NCBI RefSeq assembly: GCF_037392515.1
Contig: NC_090281.1
Location: 49,142,645 to 49,206,644 of the forward strand
Reading direction: 5' to 3'
Length of the DNA: 64,000 bases
From: Haliotis asinina
Taxonomy: Eukaryota > Mollusca > Gastropoda > Lepetellida > Haliotidae
This document shows positions 12,080 through 58,785 of this stretch, piece after piece. The notes beneath the pieces were generated by a model, which saw only the letters and a list, made by a program, of their open reading frames with translations, did not search any database and had not been told where the DNA came from. Position numbers and translations under genes: made by a program. Numbering within the stretch: the first letter of the stretch is position 1; every line of letters starts with the position of its first letter.

Positions 12080-15000
12080 TTATATACATGGCTGTTCTAT
12101 AACTGTGACAGTAGGCGTATCAGGACTTCTCACAGAGAACTTGAAGGGAGACCCTAACCCATGACAAGCGGCACCTGAAATATAAAACATTGTGTTATGT
12201 TGCAGAATATAAAGTATATACATCTGATAACCATCACTGACAGCTAATTGAAATTGTTCATTAACTGTCAACAGTTGCTGATATTTTGTAGTGACTGTTT
12301 CACACAGGGTGTTTGAGAGTTATCTCCCTCAGTGTGTGAACACTGAGATAGACAACACTCTTTGAAAAGTTCCAAGAAGCTGCCTGAATGTATACAAGTA
12401 AGATATGGTTGACTGAAATTTTCAATGATATGGCATGTGACTGATCACTGACCACTGTGAATGAAAACACTGGTTTCCTGGATTCAAGAAAGGTGCCTGT
12501 GCATCATTCAAGACATCAGACTGGGACAAATTCCAGACAGCTGTGTATATTTGGACTTACGTCTGCTGAAGCAGTTATATTTGATCATCAGCATCTGCAA
12601 ATGATCCCTTCCCTCTTTGATAATAATGCCAGAATTTTCTTTAGCTCATTTCTCTCACTGTTGGAAAATGACATGTTCTCTTTATCTGCCATGAATACAC
12701 TGCACCTCTATATGATGTAGCTGATGACAACCAAATCAAGACACCATCAGTTCATGTGCTAAGAGATGAGCAGAAATGCTTTTAGATTATATATCTTGTG
12801 CAACTAATACAATTTTCCTCACCATATGACCCTTTAGTATCAGCTGCTATCACAGCGCCTACAAACTTGGGGTAGGCCTTAATGATCGGCATGATGCTTT
12901 TCTCTGCTGCTTTCTGTGGTGTGTCGCCACTACCCATCATCATAACAGCATTGAAACTGAAATGTAACAACAATCTTTGTATTATGTAATCATTATTTGG
13001 GAAGATGTCTTGTCAGATTTCAAATATTTTCACAAAATACAATTCCTTAACCTAATGACGATAAAAGTCATCATGAGGCAAATTCTGATGTCATGCTCAA
13101 GGTGTTGTTATCCACTTTAGTGAAACCCTGACACAAACCAAGATGCTCACCTAGGCAAGAAGCGCATCATGATGTCTCCATCCCCTGTGGCTGCAGCGCC
13201 CCCTACTCCACCACTGGCATAGGATCCTGCTCCAACTATAGGAGAGTCACCCACTCGCCTACAAACAGCGTAAGACTATAATGATTTTACACATATCTCC
13301 TAAAGACTTTTCTTAGTGGACAGGAAACATTAAAACACCCCATATAACAACTTTATCATAGTTTTAGAGCAAACAATGATCAAAGCAATGTAAAACAGCT
13401 TATTTTTTTCAGAAATTTATATTCAAAAGAAATGAAAAATCTTAGCAAAGTGTATTTAACATGAAATTTGTGAACATGAGTCAATATAATTCTTAAGTTT
13501 GTCCAGGACTTTACTGGTTACCAACTGGGATATAATGACATGTCTGCGAGTCTGACCACCCGACTCTGTTAGTAGGCTCTTATGACGAGCATGGATTGCT
13601 GAACAAATGTATTCCACAATCCTCAATGACCAGCAAAGGTTATCGGAGACCAGTTCCATGGTCCTCACATGGAATAAAATATTCACATGCATGACACATA
13701 TGTTACATCCACTGACCTGTAGAGACTTACCCTGGGACTTTGTGTGACAGTCCATTGGTGGACGTTCCAGACCCAACCTTCCCATCTTTATCAACCACCA
13801 CCATTCCAATAGTATCATGGTTCCATTGGTGAACTGGTTTTACAAAGTCTCGATGTGTGAACAGCTTACTGTTTGGTTTGTAGGGCCCACAGCTTGTGGT
13901 TGGATCCGGGCTAACATTCTGTAAGGAAGTAGTCAAACAGTGCTTCACAGAAATAAACCCAAACCCAACTTGTGAGTGAATAGGTTTGGGTTAATAATGA
14001 TGAGTTGAACTGTACCATATCTCACTGCAAATAAAGTGAGCCACATATAAGATGATCCCCTTGTATAAACCTTTACAGTCAACAACATTTTAAACCATAT
14101 TTAAGTAAAGACGTCTCATTTTGATGAGGGCTGAAGTAAGAAGTGATACAAGTGCTAGATGTTAATCGCTTTTATGAAACCTATGTTCAATACTATGATG
14201 CTGGGGACAAAACTCAGCACAAATACAGGAGCTGATTTGTTCTTTCTTTCTTTGTTGTTTAATACCACATTCAACAATATGGTGTAGGTCTGTATATAAT
14301 TGAGTCTGAACCAGACAATCTAGTGACCAAAATCATGAGCACCAATCTACCCAGTTGGGATCAACCATTTAAGCGAGCCTGACCATCCAGTCACCTCTTA
14401 AGACAATCATGAGTTGTCTAAGACCAGGGTCAACTTGCACAAAGCGATCTTAGTGCTACAATGATTTTAACTTCCATTCTCCGACATAGGTTTAAGACCA
14501 TCGTATGATTGCTTTGTGCAAGTCGACCCAATTCATACCTGAATCTTCACTTTTTATGAGTCAAGTATATCACAAAGCATTGAGTGCAGGTAGAGTATCC
14601 TGATTCAGTTCTCCTTTGAATGGTTGAGACAGACACCCACCTGTCTGTAGTTTGGCTGACACTTGTTTTGGAGCCAAGAGTTGTGTATCTCTGCTGACCT
14701 GTTAGTTGTTAAATTCTCTTCCTTGAATCCCATCTCTACGGCAAAATGTTTCGCTGAAACAAACACATTTATGAGATATTTTCACACGATACAAAAAACA
14801 CAAAATTTCTTTATGTTTTCTGAGGAGTACCACAACCACAACAAATCATAAACTGTCCACCATATCATGCACTTTATCAATATATATAAAACATACATTT
14901 CATCTATATTTTTGACATCTCAAAATGTTCAAAATGATATCGGTTCTGTGAAGATGCAAGTTAGAACAGGACTTGTGATATTTGTGATCTGGTGATCAGG

Positions 15001-16649
15001 TTTGTTGACTTGGTTGGCACATATCATTGTACTCCAAATGCGCAGACTAATGCTTATGACATTGATCACTGGATTGTCTGGTCAAGACTTGATTATTTAC
15101 AGACTTATCTCCACATAGCTGAAATATTGCTGAGTGTGGTATTAAACAGCAAACCAATCTCCATGATATTAAATATAAATTACATTTTAACAAAATCCCT
15201 TGTCTGTTTTATCTACATCACATTGGAGTCACACAGTTACCATGGTTACCTGATTCACCCACAATAAGAGTATGTTGAGTGTAGTCCATTACGGCTCTGG
15301 CAACACCAATTGCATTCTTCACACGCCTCAGGTCTCCAACAGATCCAACATCATGGGTCTCACTGTCACACAATGATCACGATAGTGTTATTTACCAAAG
15401 AACATTTTCACTTTACTGATGAAGAGAGAACAACACCCTTAGCACACATGATACATCAAGCAGCTTTCCTGCTCATTTTCAAAAGCAGATAATCATTCAT
15501 GGTACAAAACAAAACAACTATTTTTAGTACACCTGCTAGTTATTCTGTGTGAAATTATAACAAAACCAACATCTTGGTCAATTGATACATTGTTTAACAA
15601 CTGTGTGTAATGTTTATTTAGTTCATTTGTAATCAAATATTATCTAACTGCTTGATCTTGATCTTACCCATCCATGATCATGGCATCAAGAGTTGTCTCC
15701 CCTATTTCATCTGGACTGCCTCCATATCCGACAGTTCCATCACACTGCTGGCTCTCACACTCACTGCAGCCAGCAACCAAGGCATCAAGGTAACTACCGG
15801 TCTGAATCTCACTCCAGGCTAGAGAAACGCAAACAGGAATAGTGAGTGAGTGGGTTTAGTTTTACGCTGCACTAGGCAATATTCCAGCTATATGGTAGCA
15901 GTCCGTAAATAATCGAGTCTGGACCAGACAATCCAGTGATCAACAACATGATGCACAGTCGGGAACCGATGACATGTGTCAACCAAATCATGGAGCCTCA
16001 TCACCCGATCCCGTTAGTCGCCTCTTACATAGTCGCCTTTTATAGCAGGCATGGCTTGTTGAAGGCCTATTCTATGTCACGGGTCAAACAGGAATACAGT
16101 CAGACGTTGTATAGTAGTCATTATACCTAAGGACACTTGACTTTTTATGAGATTCCTTTGTTTTTTGGTGTTTTTTTTTTTTCTTTTTTTTTGGGGTGGG
16201 TGGGTGGGGGGTTTTGGTGTTGTTTTTTTTTTTTTTTGGTTTTTTTTTAGTTGCTGCCGCACAGGCACATTTGTGGCTCATCTAATCTAAACTTAAAACT
16301 ATGCCATGTTGTTGTTAAACTTGATTAATATCAAATTTTGAAACTGATTCTCTGAAATAAATTCTCATTATTTGATCTCAGCGCTCTAATGCATTCACAT
16401 CCATTCAAAAATATACATCTGCCTTCATGACTGTCAATAGCAATTTTCGAATGAATATCATTCTTTTTGTAATGCCCTGTTATGTGAAAAGGAACGTGCA
16501 AAAGAAGAACTCAAGAATATACCTTTCAAAGTTGCGTTCGTGAACGGCCATGTATTGATCACAAGAGGCAGTGGACCTGCGTTCCCACTGATAAATAAGT
16601 ACAACAAAACAAGTAAATGATAAAGTCGTAACCCCATGGGCGCTGCCAT
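12080..16649 (-). CDS. AGA: Aspartylglucosaminidase (N4-(beta-N-acetylglucosaminyl)-L-asparaginase)
   Basis: Lysosomal Ntn-hydrolase that cuts the bond between asparagine and N-acetylglucosamine in the final breakdown of N-linked glycoproteins. Minus-strand exons, 5' to 3': 16649-16523, 15818-15668, 15362-15250, 14753-14641, 13918-13731, 13258-13151, 12956-12823, 12174-12080. All joins are GT-AG and in phase, giving 342 residues (human 346). A signal peptide covers about residues 1-25 ([11 protein letters not shown]), followed by [15 protein letters not shown], whose N38 matches the human glycosylation site. The cysteine-rich [12 protein letters not shown] lies in exon 2. HDTIGM in exon 5 places the catalytic threonine at residue 204 (human 206), where the precursor autocleaves into alpha and beta chains. 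[11 protein letters not shown] and GAAATGDGD follow, and the C-terminus is IEQPCI. An in-frame ATG 63 bases upstream (16712) is less likely as the start because it would bury the signal peptide. The gene looks intact. Confidence 0.95.
13525..13625 (-). mobile_element. SINE family B fragment in AGA intron 5
   Basis: The plus strand reads 'gcgagtctgaccacccgact', then 'gttagtaggctcttatgacg' and 'agcatggattgctga', the reverse of the 5' half of family B. The 3' half is absent. Confidence 0.6.
14255..14425 (-). mobile_element. SINE family B copy in AGA intron 4
   Basis: Diverged minus-strand copy with 'attgagtctgaaccagaca' and 'gagcctgaccatccagtcac'. The tail has changed to 'tttaataccacattcaac', a variant also seen in other old copies here. 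Confidence 0.6.
14427..14529. mobile_element. Short foldback element (MITE-like), 103 bp
   Basis: gggtcaacttgcacaaagcg at the left end faces 'tgctttgtgcaagtcgaccc' at the right end, so the two ends pair over about 30 bp with few mismatches. There is no coding capacity. It is a small non-autonomous DNA element or foldback in AGA intron 4; target duplications are not obvious. Confidence 0.65.
14980..15165 (+). mobile_element. SINE family B copy in AGA intron 3
   Basis: 'gtttgttgacttggttggcac', 'gatcactggattgtctggtc' and 'acagacttatctccacatagc' occur in family order, with the old-type tail 'gtggtattaaacagcaaacc'. Confidence 0.7.
15841..16085 (-). mobile_element. SINE family B copy, near full length, in AGA intron 1
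   Basis: Minus-strand copy from the (CTCA) tail (gtgagtgagtgggttt at its left end) to the family head 'tatgtcacgggtc' at its right end. It still carries 'gatcccgttagtcgcctc'. One of the better preserved copies. Confidence 0.85.
16159..16250. repeat. T/G-rich low-complexity tract
   Basis: Long T runs broken by GGGTGGG-type G runs in AGA intron 1. Lysine-rich open frames on the other strand are a by-product of base composition. Confidence 0.9.
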
Positions 16650-18583
16650 TTTGAAATCATGTGACAGTACATCACCGTACAGAGGTGATATTTTGTACTC
16701 TGCGCAGCGCATTTTGAGGGCAGCGCAAAGGGAGAAATTATTTTATTTGGTAACTTTTATTTTAATAATAACGTCTGAGCCATTTTTATTATGTAATTTG
16801 AGATAGTACGGGTGTTTTAGTACTATTACACTCATTATCATTTACGGTTTAGCTAAATATATTCCTTTATAGCATTAGGAATCGCATGCGAGATGGAATA
16901 ACACTGCGCTCCCATCGCGGGAAAATGTCACAGTCATCAAGTTTGTGTTGACAGAGTTGTGTTTTTCCATTTGGATGTAGTATATTTTTAACAACACAGA
17001 GGTTTGCCAAGTGGTGCACCTGTGGATCCTCCGTACAGTAATATGGTTTTCAGTTGGTTGTCACCTCACCTAAAAAATTCAGTGACAGAATATATGAAAA
17101 ACTTTTCGCTTACTGGTCGAGACTCAAACTACGCCCTGGCGTTGTGTCAGTTTTGTTGAAGAGAACGTCTTAGGCTAAACGCAGACCTGTGTTGCGCTTA
17201 GTGGTATAACACTCAACAAGACTGATAGCCGATATCTGAAATGAACATATTTTAGAAGAAAAAAACGTTTTAAAATGATAATACAATACAATAAAAGGGT
17301 TAGAAAACTTGCATAATCTTCTGAACAGTGGAAATTTAGACTTGCCACACTTTTTAGGCTTACATACTCAACTTTGAAACCTGCTAACACCAGCACCGGT
17401 CTAATCGAGGACACTGCCAAATAAAATTTGGGTCTGGCCATTTTACAAAATTATTATGATCATCAAAACTGTTTAATGCGCCACCTGCATATTCAGTATT
17501 CTGTCATGACTAACCAGTCACAGCAACCAATTTCAATTGTACTTAAGACTGTTTCATTTCTCATGGATATGAGCAGTCCAATCAAGGACCCATAATCCAA
17601 TACATTGATTAATTCTATCAGCACCCCATCCGTAACTACTCGCCTCTTTCTGTGACCTACAAGAAGACTCATACCCCTCTCGTATGCTATCATTGCCAAG
17701 AATCATGCATACCAATCAAACTGCACATAGTAAAACACATTTTGAAACATGAAAATGGCAGAACCGTTGAACTTTGAAATTCTCTAAACTATGCAAAGCA
17801 CAATTTATGCATAAACGTTGTGCAAAAGGATCAACACGGGATGTAGCATATTGTAAGAGCCATGCTTAGAAATTCAGAGTTATTTTTGCTTGGTAATCAT
17901 ACTACACTATTTTCATCCCCATGCCTGCTTGCACTTAGACAGGGCCCAGCCTTAAACATGACCTTGAGAGGGATATGAGACGCCATCTGGCTTGCCGGGA
18001 TGACACGAGTATTTACGAATGATTGGCACCCTGGATAATCAGGAAGTAGTGATTTCACCATATCATACAATGTCAATATTTCAGTCATGATTTCCATATC
18101 GTAAGTACATGTGCTGTGTAAGCAGCTAGTAAATGCTTTGAGAACATTACTTGCAGGAACTAGAAGCAGTGTATTAAGCCAAAACCCAGCCAGACATTCA
18201 GACTTCAAAATATTACCTGCCTAAAGAGGATTTAACCAGACCAGGCACCAAGATATAGTGAATTTACTCAGAGATATGAAACATCTAAAAATTTTACCAG
18301 ACCATCGTTCTGGCTAGGTGTAACTTTAGACCATCTGCCAGAATGCTAGTCCACCTCAGGCAGTCAGACAAGCCTTATTTCATGCACTGTTATAACTAGA
18401 AGAATGACAGAAGAAAAGTTAACTTTAAACATTGTGATTATTTAATAATATTCATACTAGAATGCAGACTCAGTGAATATTTGATGAAAACACATTTTTT
18501 TTGTCCAGAATTTTATCATTTGATGTGTTTAAGATCATTAAACATTTTTCACGTTTAGGTGCTATCACTGTGAGAAACCAACA
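16650..18583. other. Shared upstream region between AGA and RAD50
   Basis: The start codons of AGA (minus) and RAD50 (plus) face away from each other 1.9 kb apart. The string catttttcacgtttag just before 18558 looks like a splice acceptor, so RAD50 may have an untranslated first exon further upstream, perhaps near the E2F-like site. No coding exon or repeat was recognised in this stretch. Confidence 0.5.
16916..16925. promoter_or_regulatory. E2F-like site between AGA and RAD50
   Basis: cgcgggaaaa reads ttttcccgcg on the other strand, an exact match to the E2F consensus TTTSSCGC/TTTCCCGC. E2F sites are common at DNA-repair and replication genes, so its position about 270 bp upstream of the AGA start and on the RAD50 side makes it a fair candidate. 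A ten-base motif can also occur by chance. Confidence 0.35.
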
Positions 18584-54042
<35,459 letters not shown>

Positions 54043-54930
54043 GGCACAACAGGGTAGTGCTACTCCACCAAGACAGAAGACACCAGTGATGTGAATGTTT
54101 CCACTATCATCACAGTATCTGTCAAAATGCATCACTGTACACATTGTCTTGTGTATAGGACATGAAACCATGTACCTCATCAACAACGGCTTCTGCAGAC
54201 TTATGGGTAATACTACCACCATAAGTAATACACACAACATTAGTGTGAAAGTTCGTTCTGGAGCTGACACTTCTCTCCCAGGTATTTTGCCAGAGAGGGC
54301 AATTAAAATCTTTCACAAACAGGGGTGGTAATTACGAATGATGTAGATATGAATGTCAGCTGGTGAACCACACCTCCTGCAAATGATTATGCTTTTGACT
54401 GACACTGAATGCCTCAGTGTCTCATTATGTTGTCAGTCAAATTATTAAATTTGATGATAATGAATAATGATTAACCTGAATGTTTCCTTTGATTAGTTGT
54501 AAGAGAGTTATTAAGTGATCTGTTATTTCATTTATTCATTGTTGTTTTCCCTCACTTATTTTGTTATAAAGGTATATATACTGATATATATTTTGGTTCT
54601 GTGGTTCTTTTAGTGTGTGCTAATTTCCTTTACAAACCGTGCCTATCCTTCCCACGTTACCATCCATCTACAATACTACAAGAGAACTGCAGTAATGAGC
54701 AAGCGAGTGTTGTTTAATGCTGCTTTTAGCAATATTCCAGCAATGCAAACATCAGAAATGGCCTTCACATGTTGTACCCATGTGGGGAGTCAAACCCAGG
54801 TCTTCATTGTAACGAGCTGACACTAAAACGACCCTACCAAAGCTACCCTACCACCCCAGAGTCTGTATGTTAGAGATCACATAGCAAAACTGTGACTTTA
54901 CAGAAATAAATATAAATACTGACTGCTCAA
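54043..54930 (+). other. Probable RAD50 3' untranslated region
   Basis: The sequence after the TAA stop at 54040-54042 has no further coding content. The first clean AATAAA is at 54905-54910, which would give a 3' untranslated region of about 0.9 kb containing a minus-strand SINE. A nearer, non-canonical signal is possible. Confidence 0.4.
54700..54850 (-). mobile_element. SINE family A copy in the likely RAD50 3' untranslated region
   Basis: 'gctgcttttagcaatattcc', 'cttcacatgttgtacccatg', 'gggagtcaaacccaggtctt' give the family in reverse; the A-box end is decayed. Confidence 0.8.
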
Positions 54931-55479
54931 AAGTTTATCAATTTAGTTATACCATGTACTTTATTTGTTATTATCATATTGTGCAGTGGAGGTTTTATGT
55001 ATCTGTGAAAAACGGATATGAAAGTTCACAATCAAACAATTGACAGACTTTGTTGAGAAAGTGGACTGAATGGATGATGTCACTTCCTAGATGGAAGTAA
55101 CTTCTAGACTGCCATGACGATGACATAACAAATACTACTGGAACAAAGCCTCAGGTATTCCCTAACTTTCACTTTCCCTGTGGAGAATCCACATAGGCCA
55201 ACCCAGAGGGGATGTGCAGGGGAGAGCACATCTTCTTCCTTCTCTCTCTCTTTGTCTCTCTCTTGCTTTCTCCCTCCCTCAGTCTCTCCCTTGTGAAGTC
55301 CATATGTCTATTTTGTCACTCGCTCATAGGCACGTGGCATTTTTAACCCAAAGCATGTGTTATATTGATATGCATGTAATCATGAACAAGTTTAGATTAA
55401 AGGAATGTTGTGTTTAATATGTGATCCGATAGTTATTTTCATGTTCTTTAGACCCTGAAAGCATTAACATAGAACCAGT
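54931..55479. other. Spacer between RAD50 and the long-armed element
   Basis: Unique sequence with a ctctctctt-type pyrimidine run near 55240-55290. Nothing else was recognised. Confidence 0.5.
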
Positions 55480-57070
55480 GACTATATACAGAGGGAGAGG
55501 AAACTCCTCAAAAAGCCCCTGAACATATGTTGCGGGTCGTAATCACCAATATGATGGCAGCTTAGTATTTAGGATTGAGCCCAGTTTAGTTTCAACAGCT
55601 GATAAAATTTTGCTGAGTGTTGTGACAACTGAAAACCCACCTATAAAAGATAAGTTAACTATTTTGTCACTTAAGTTTAAGTCAAAGAATTGTTATTAGT
55701 GTCAATATTAGTAGATTTGCAGTAAAGTTTCAAGTCGGTATGTGACCCGTGAAGGTCCCAGGGTAGATAGGCCTTCAGCAAACCATTCTTGCCATAAAAG
55801 GCGACTGTGCCATAGGAGGCAACTAACGGGATCAGGTGGTCAGGTTCGCTGACTTGGTTGACTCCTGTCTTCGGTTCCCATTGCGCAGATTGATGCTCAT
55901 GTTTTTGGTCATTGGATTGTCTGGTCAAGACTCAATTATTTACAGACCGCTGCCACATAGCTGGAATATTGCTAAGTGCGGCGTAAAACTAAACTCACTC
56001 ACTCACTCAATGCGGTGTTATAGCTCACTGGCTTCCATTCTAGATTCACTGCAAAGATAAACTGCATTCTGTCCATAAAGACTTCTTTCACACATTCACT
56101 TAATTTTTAGAAGGGAAACATACCTTTAATTGGAGAGTATTTGCAAGTAGTAGTGATAATTTTTAAAAATGTCAATGGTATATTTGAGGCATGTGAAAAA
56201 TATGACATATTGCCAATCTGTTATGATCCACCATTGAAATACACAGCATTGTTTGAGTGTTTCAGTTATTGCTTCAAAAACATCTTTCACATTTATCTTT
56301 AATTCTTATGAGGGGAATATACTATCAGGTTATATGTGTTTGCAAGTATTAGTGATCGTTTCATAATTTAAAAAAAAACATGTTAGGGTGTATATGAGGT
56401 GAGTGAAAAATGTGGCATATCGCTGATTGGATCTGATCTGCCATTCAAATACTAGACTGTGTTGTTCGAGTGTTTCTAGTTATTCTAAAACCTGTTTCCC
56501 ATACACCTTTAACTTTATAACAGGAATATACCATCAGGTGAAAGGTGTTTGCAAGTAATTATGATAACATAAATTGTTAGTGTGTATGTGATGTGTGTGA
56601 AAAATATGACATACCGCTGATCTGATCTGATCTGATCCGCCATTGATGCTTGTGATGTTTGAGGGTTATAGTTCCATAACTTCTTTCTTTCTCTCTTGAT
56701 CTTATCATTTGACAAAACTGGAAAGGTGTTTATGATGCTTTGTGATAGTTTTAAACTTTGTTTTTGAGGGGGTGTGACAGTGTCAGTTAACATTTTGTTA
56801 ATGTCCATGTCATTCAACACATGCAATAAGATATCTGAATTAATTATTAATGTAAACAAAAATGTCTCAAAGCAGATTCTTATAAAAGGACAGCTGATGT
56901 TAACACATGTTCTAGCGATACTTTTGCATTCTTTAACATGTTTTGAGAGGGATGGTACATGTATATCATTTATTCTTTCATTTATGCACATATGTACCCC
57001 TTTCTGTTATTCTTTTTCTTTGTTTTTTTTCATTCATTCACATATAATTCTTGCTCTTTATTTCATAGTA
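55480..57070. repeat. Left inverted arm with ~190-200 bp subrepeats
   Basis: After the SINE at 55742-56010, subrepeats start near 56075, 56285, 56490 and 56680 (the last partial). Each has 'gtatttgcaagtagtagtga' or a variant, then 'gtgaaaaatatgacatat', then 'ctgatctgatccgccattga' and 'gtttgagtgtttctagttat'. The inner end is a simple-sequence zone (ttctttcatttatg, cattcattcacat) that also has a counterpart in the right arm. Confidence 0.85.
55742..56010 (+). mobile_element. SINE family B inserted in the left arm only
   Basis: Nearly full-length, from gacccgtgaaggtcccaggg to the actcactcactca tail. The right arm (62160-62190) preserves the uninterrupted sequence, so the SINE arrived after the element. 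Target duplication is imperfect (cggtatgt against cggtgt). Confidence 0.92.
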
Positions 57071-58049
57071 TATTATGTGTATGCTTAAAACCGAAAATGA
57101 TTTAAAGTTAAGTATTCAGATTCTTATTCTGTGGACATTAACACCTGATACATCCTGAATGGTAAAATACAAGTAAAATGTACATTACCGGTCACTACTA
57201 CACTTCCAATTATACACAAATGACACAATAGGCCAACTGAAGATTTTTAAATATTTTATTTAACAACGTGGAACACATCAAATCACCAAGTGGGTGTCCA
57301 CCTTAAACACAGAGCAGAACTGACAGACTTCCATTCTGGAACGTACATAAATATCATGAAACATCAAACTGCCATTAGCGTGTAAACTCCTTTGTAATAA
57401 AAGGTACGTATATATTCGAGAATAATATAAAAAATTGGTATCATAGGTTCCATGCGTATGCCACAAGTCTCTCTCACAAGGGAGGTAACGTGCATTTCAA
57501 TGGTTTCAACATAATGCGGCATTGCAGTTTTAGTGGTTACTGAAATCTGAACTGGATACTTAAAATTTATGTTTTTACTTTCATCCTGTGGGTAGAATGA
57601 CTAAACAAGTATGCATCAATATATTAACTTCCCCAGATGCCTGATAGAATACGTAATTGTGGACAGCGCAATTAATTAGCAAGACGTATTAAATGGAACA
57701 GTGAATCATGAAGATCTAGTCAAAACTAGAACCGCTAATCTAAAAAAAAATGATGAATAAACATGATGTTCTCACAGGGTACATCTCTCCAGGTAACGAA
57801 CATTCAAAACAGCACGTTTTTCACTTGCATATGACATTATGTATAATCCTTAATCTCTTGGCAAATCTAATAGACGAAATCTCTAACTTGGTATTAGAAA
57901 TACAAGAACAATAATGGAACTATACACTGGCACCAGAGTTATTCGTTATTTCCTGGTAACGCACATTTCAGTCTACTGACACTCATGATAGTTACGGTCA
58001 ATGGTTCCTAAATCATCTTGGCTAACTTTCAGCATGCACCCTGACTTTC
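57071..58049. other. Interior of the long-armed element, 3' side of its gene
   Basis: No coding content seen. On the minus strand 'gttaaataaaat' near 57253-57264 could supply the polyadenylation signal of the internal gene. Confidence 0.4.
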
Positions 58050-58087
58050 CACATGCTTGAGGAGGTTGAACATAGGATCTCTTCTTT

Positions 58088-58245
58088 CTTACACCAAACA
58101 ATTCCATGGCCAACCACAGCGTGAATTTTCATTGTTCCTGATATTCAAGATATCCTGGCACCCCGGGGAAGACACAAAGAAGAACTTGGCAGATTTCATA
58201 TTTGATGATCTTGCCCATGTGACAAAAACTTTTGAGATCCTGGAT
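58088..58245. repeat. Direct repeat, copy 1 (about 150 bp)
   Basis: Matches 58638-58785 closely: 'ccatggccaaccacagcgtg' against 'ccatggccgactacagcgtg', then 'atatcctggcaccccgggga' against 'atatcctggcactccgagga'. It duplicates part of the internal gene 550 bp downstream on the minus strand. Confidence 0.9.
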
Positions 58246-58637
58246 GGGCCATTGAAAGAGTTATTTCTTTTTCTCCATGAATGTTATGTTGACTGCCTGA
58301 TCAGCATTGTCAACTTCAAGAATCCTTCCGATGCACCACCTGCCATCATAGATAGCAGCTACATAAGAACCATTTGAGTATTCATGATCAGCTGCATCTT
58401 TAGGGTCCACTTCTCCTGCTGTTTGTGCCTCCTCTGTAGGACCAGCTTATGGATCTTGGACTTCTGTTGCCAAAGAATGTGTCGCTGCAGATCGTGGACA
58501 GATGGTGTGGTTTCCAAAGAGTGGAATTTTTCCGGCTGGTCTGGAGATGCAAGAGACTCCATGCTCCAAGTGTCACACAGGCCACATGAGATGCACACAT
58601 CACAGTAACAATTTACATCTCTTACACTGATGCTTGA

Positions 58638-58785
58638 GGTTCCATGGCCGACTACAGCGTGAATTTTCATGGTTCCTGATATTCAAAATATCCTGGCACT
58701 CCGAGGAAGACACAAAGAAGACCTTGACAGATTTCATATCTGATGATCTTGCCCACGTGAAAACACTTTTGGGATCCTGGATGAC
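58638..58785. repeat. Direct repeat, copy 2 (about 150 bp)
   Basis: The in-place copy, overlapping the coding segment with 'GKCVIQDPKSVFTWARSSD'. See the entry for copy 1. Confidence 0.9.

Noticed and set aside
16077-16281. Lysine-rich small proteins on the minus strand
   Set aside because: Encoded by a T/G low-complexity tract.
16647-16712. Upstream in-frame ATG at 16712 as the AGA start
   Set aside because: It would add 21 residues ahead of a good signal peptide; the ATG at 16649 gives a length and N38 position matching human AGA.
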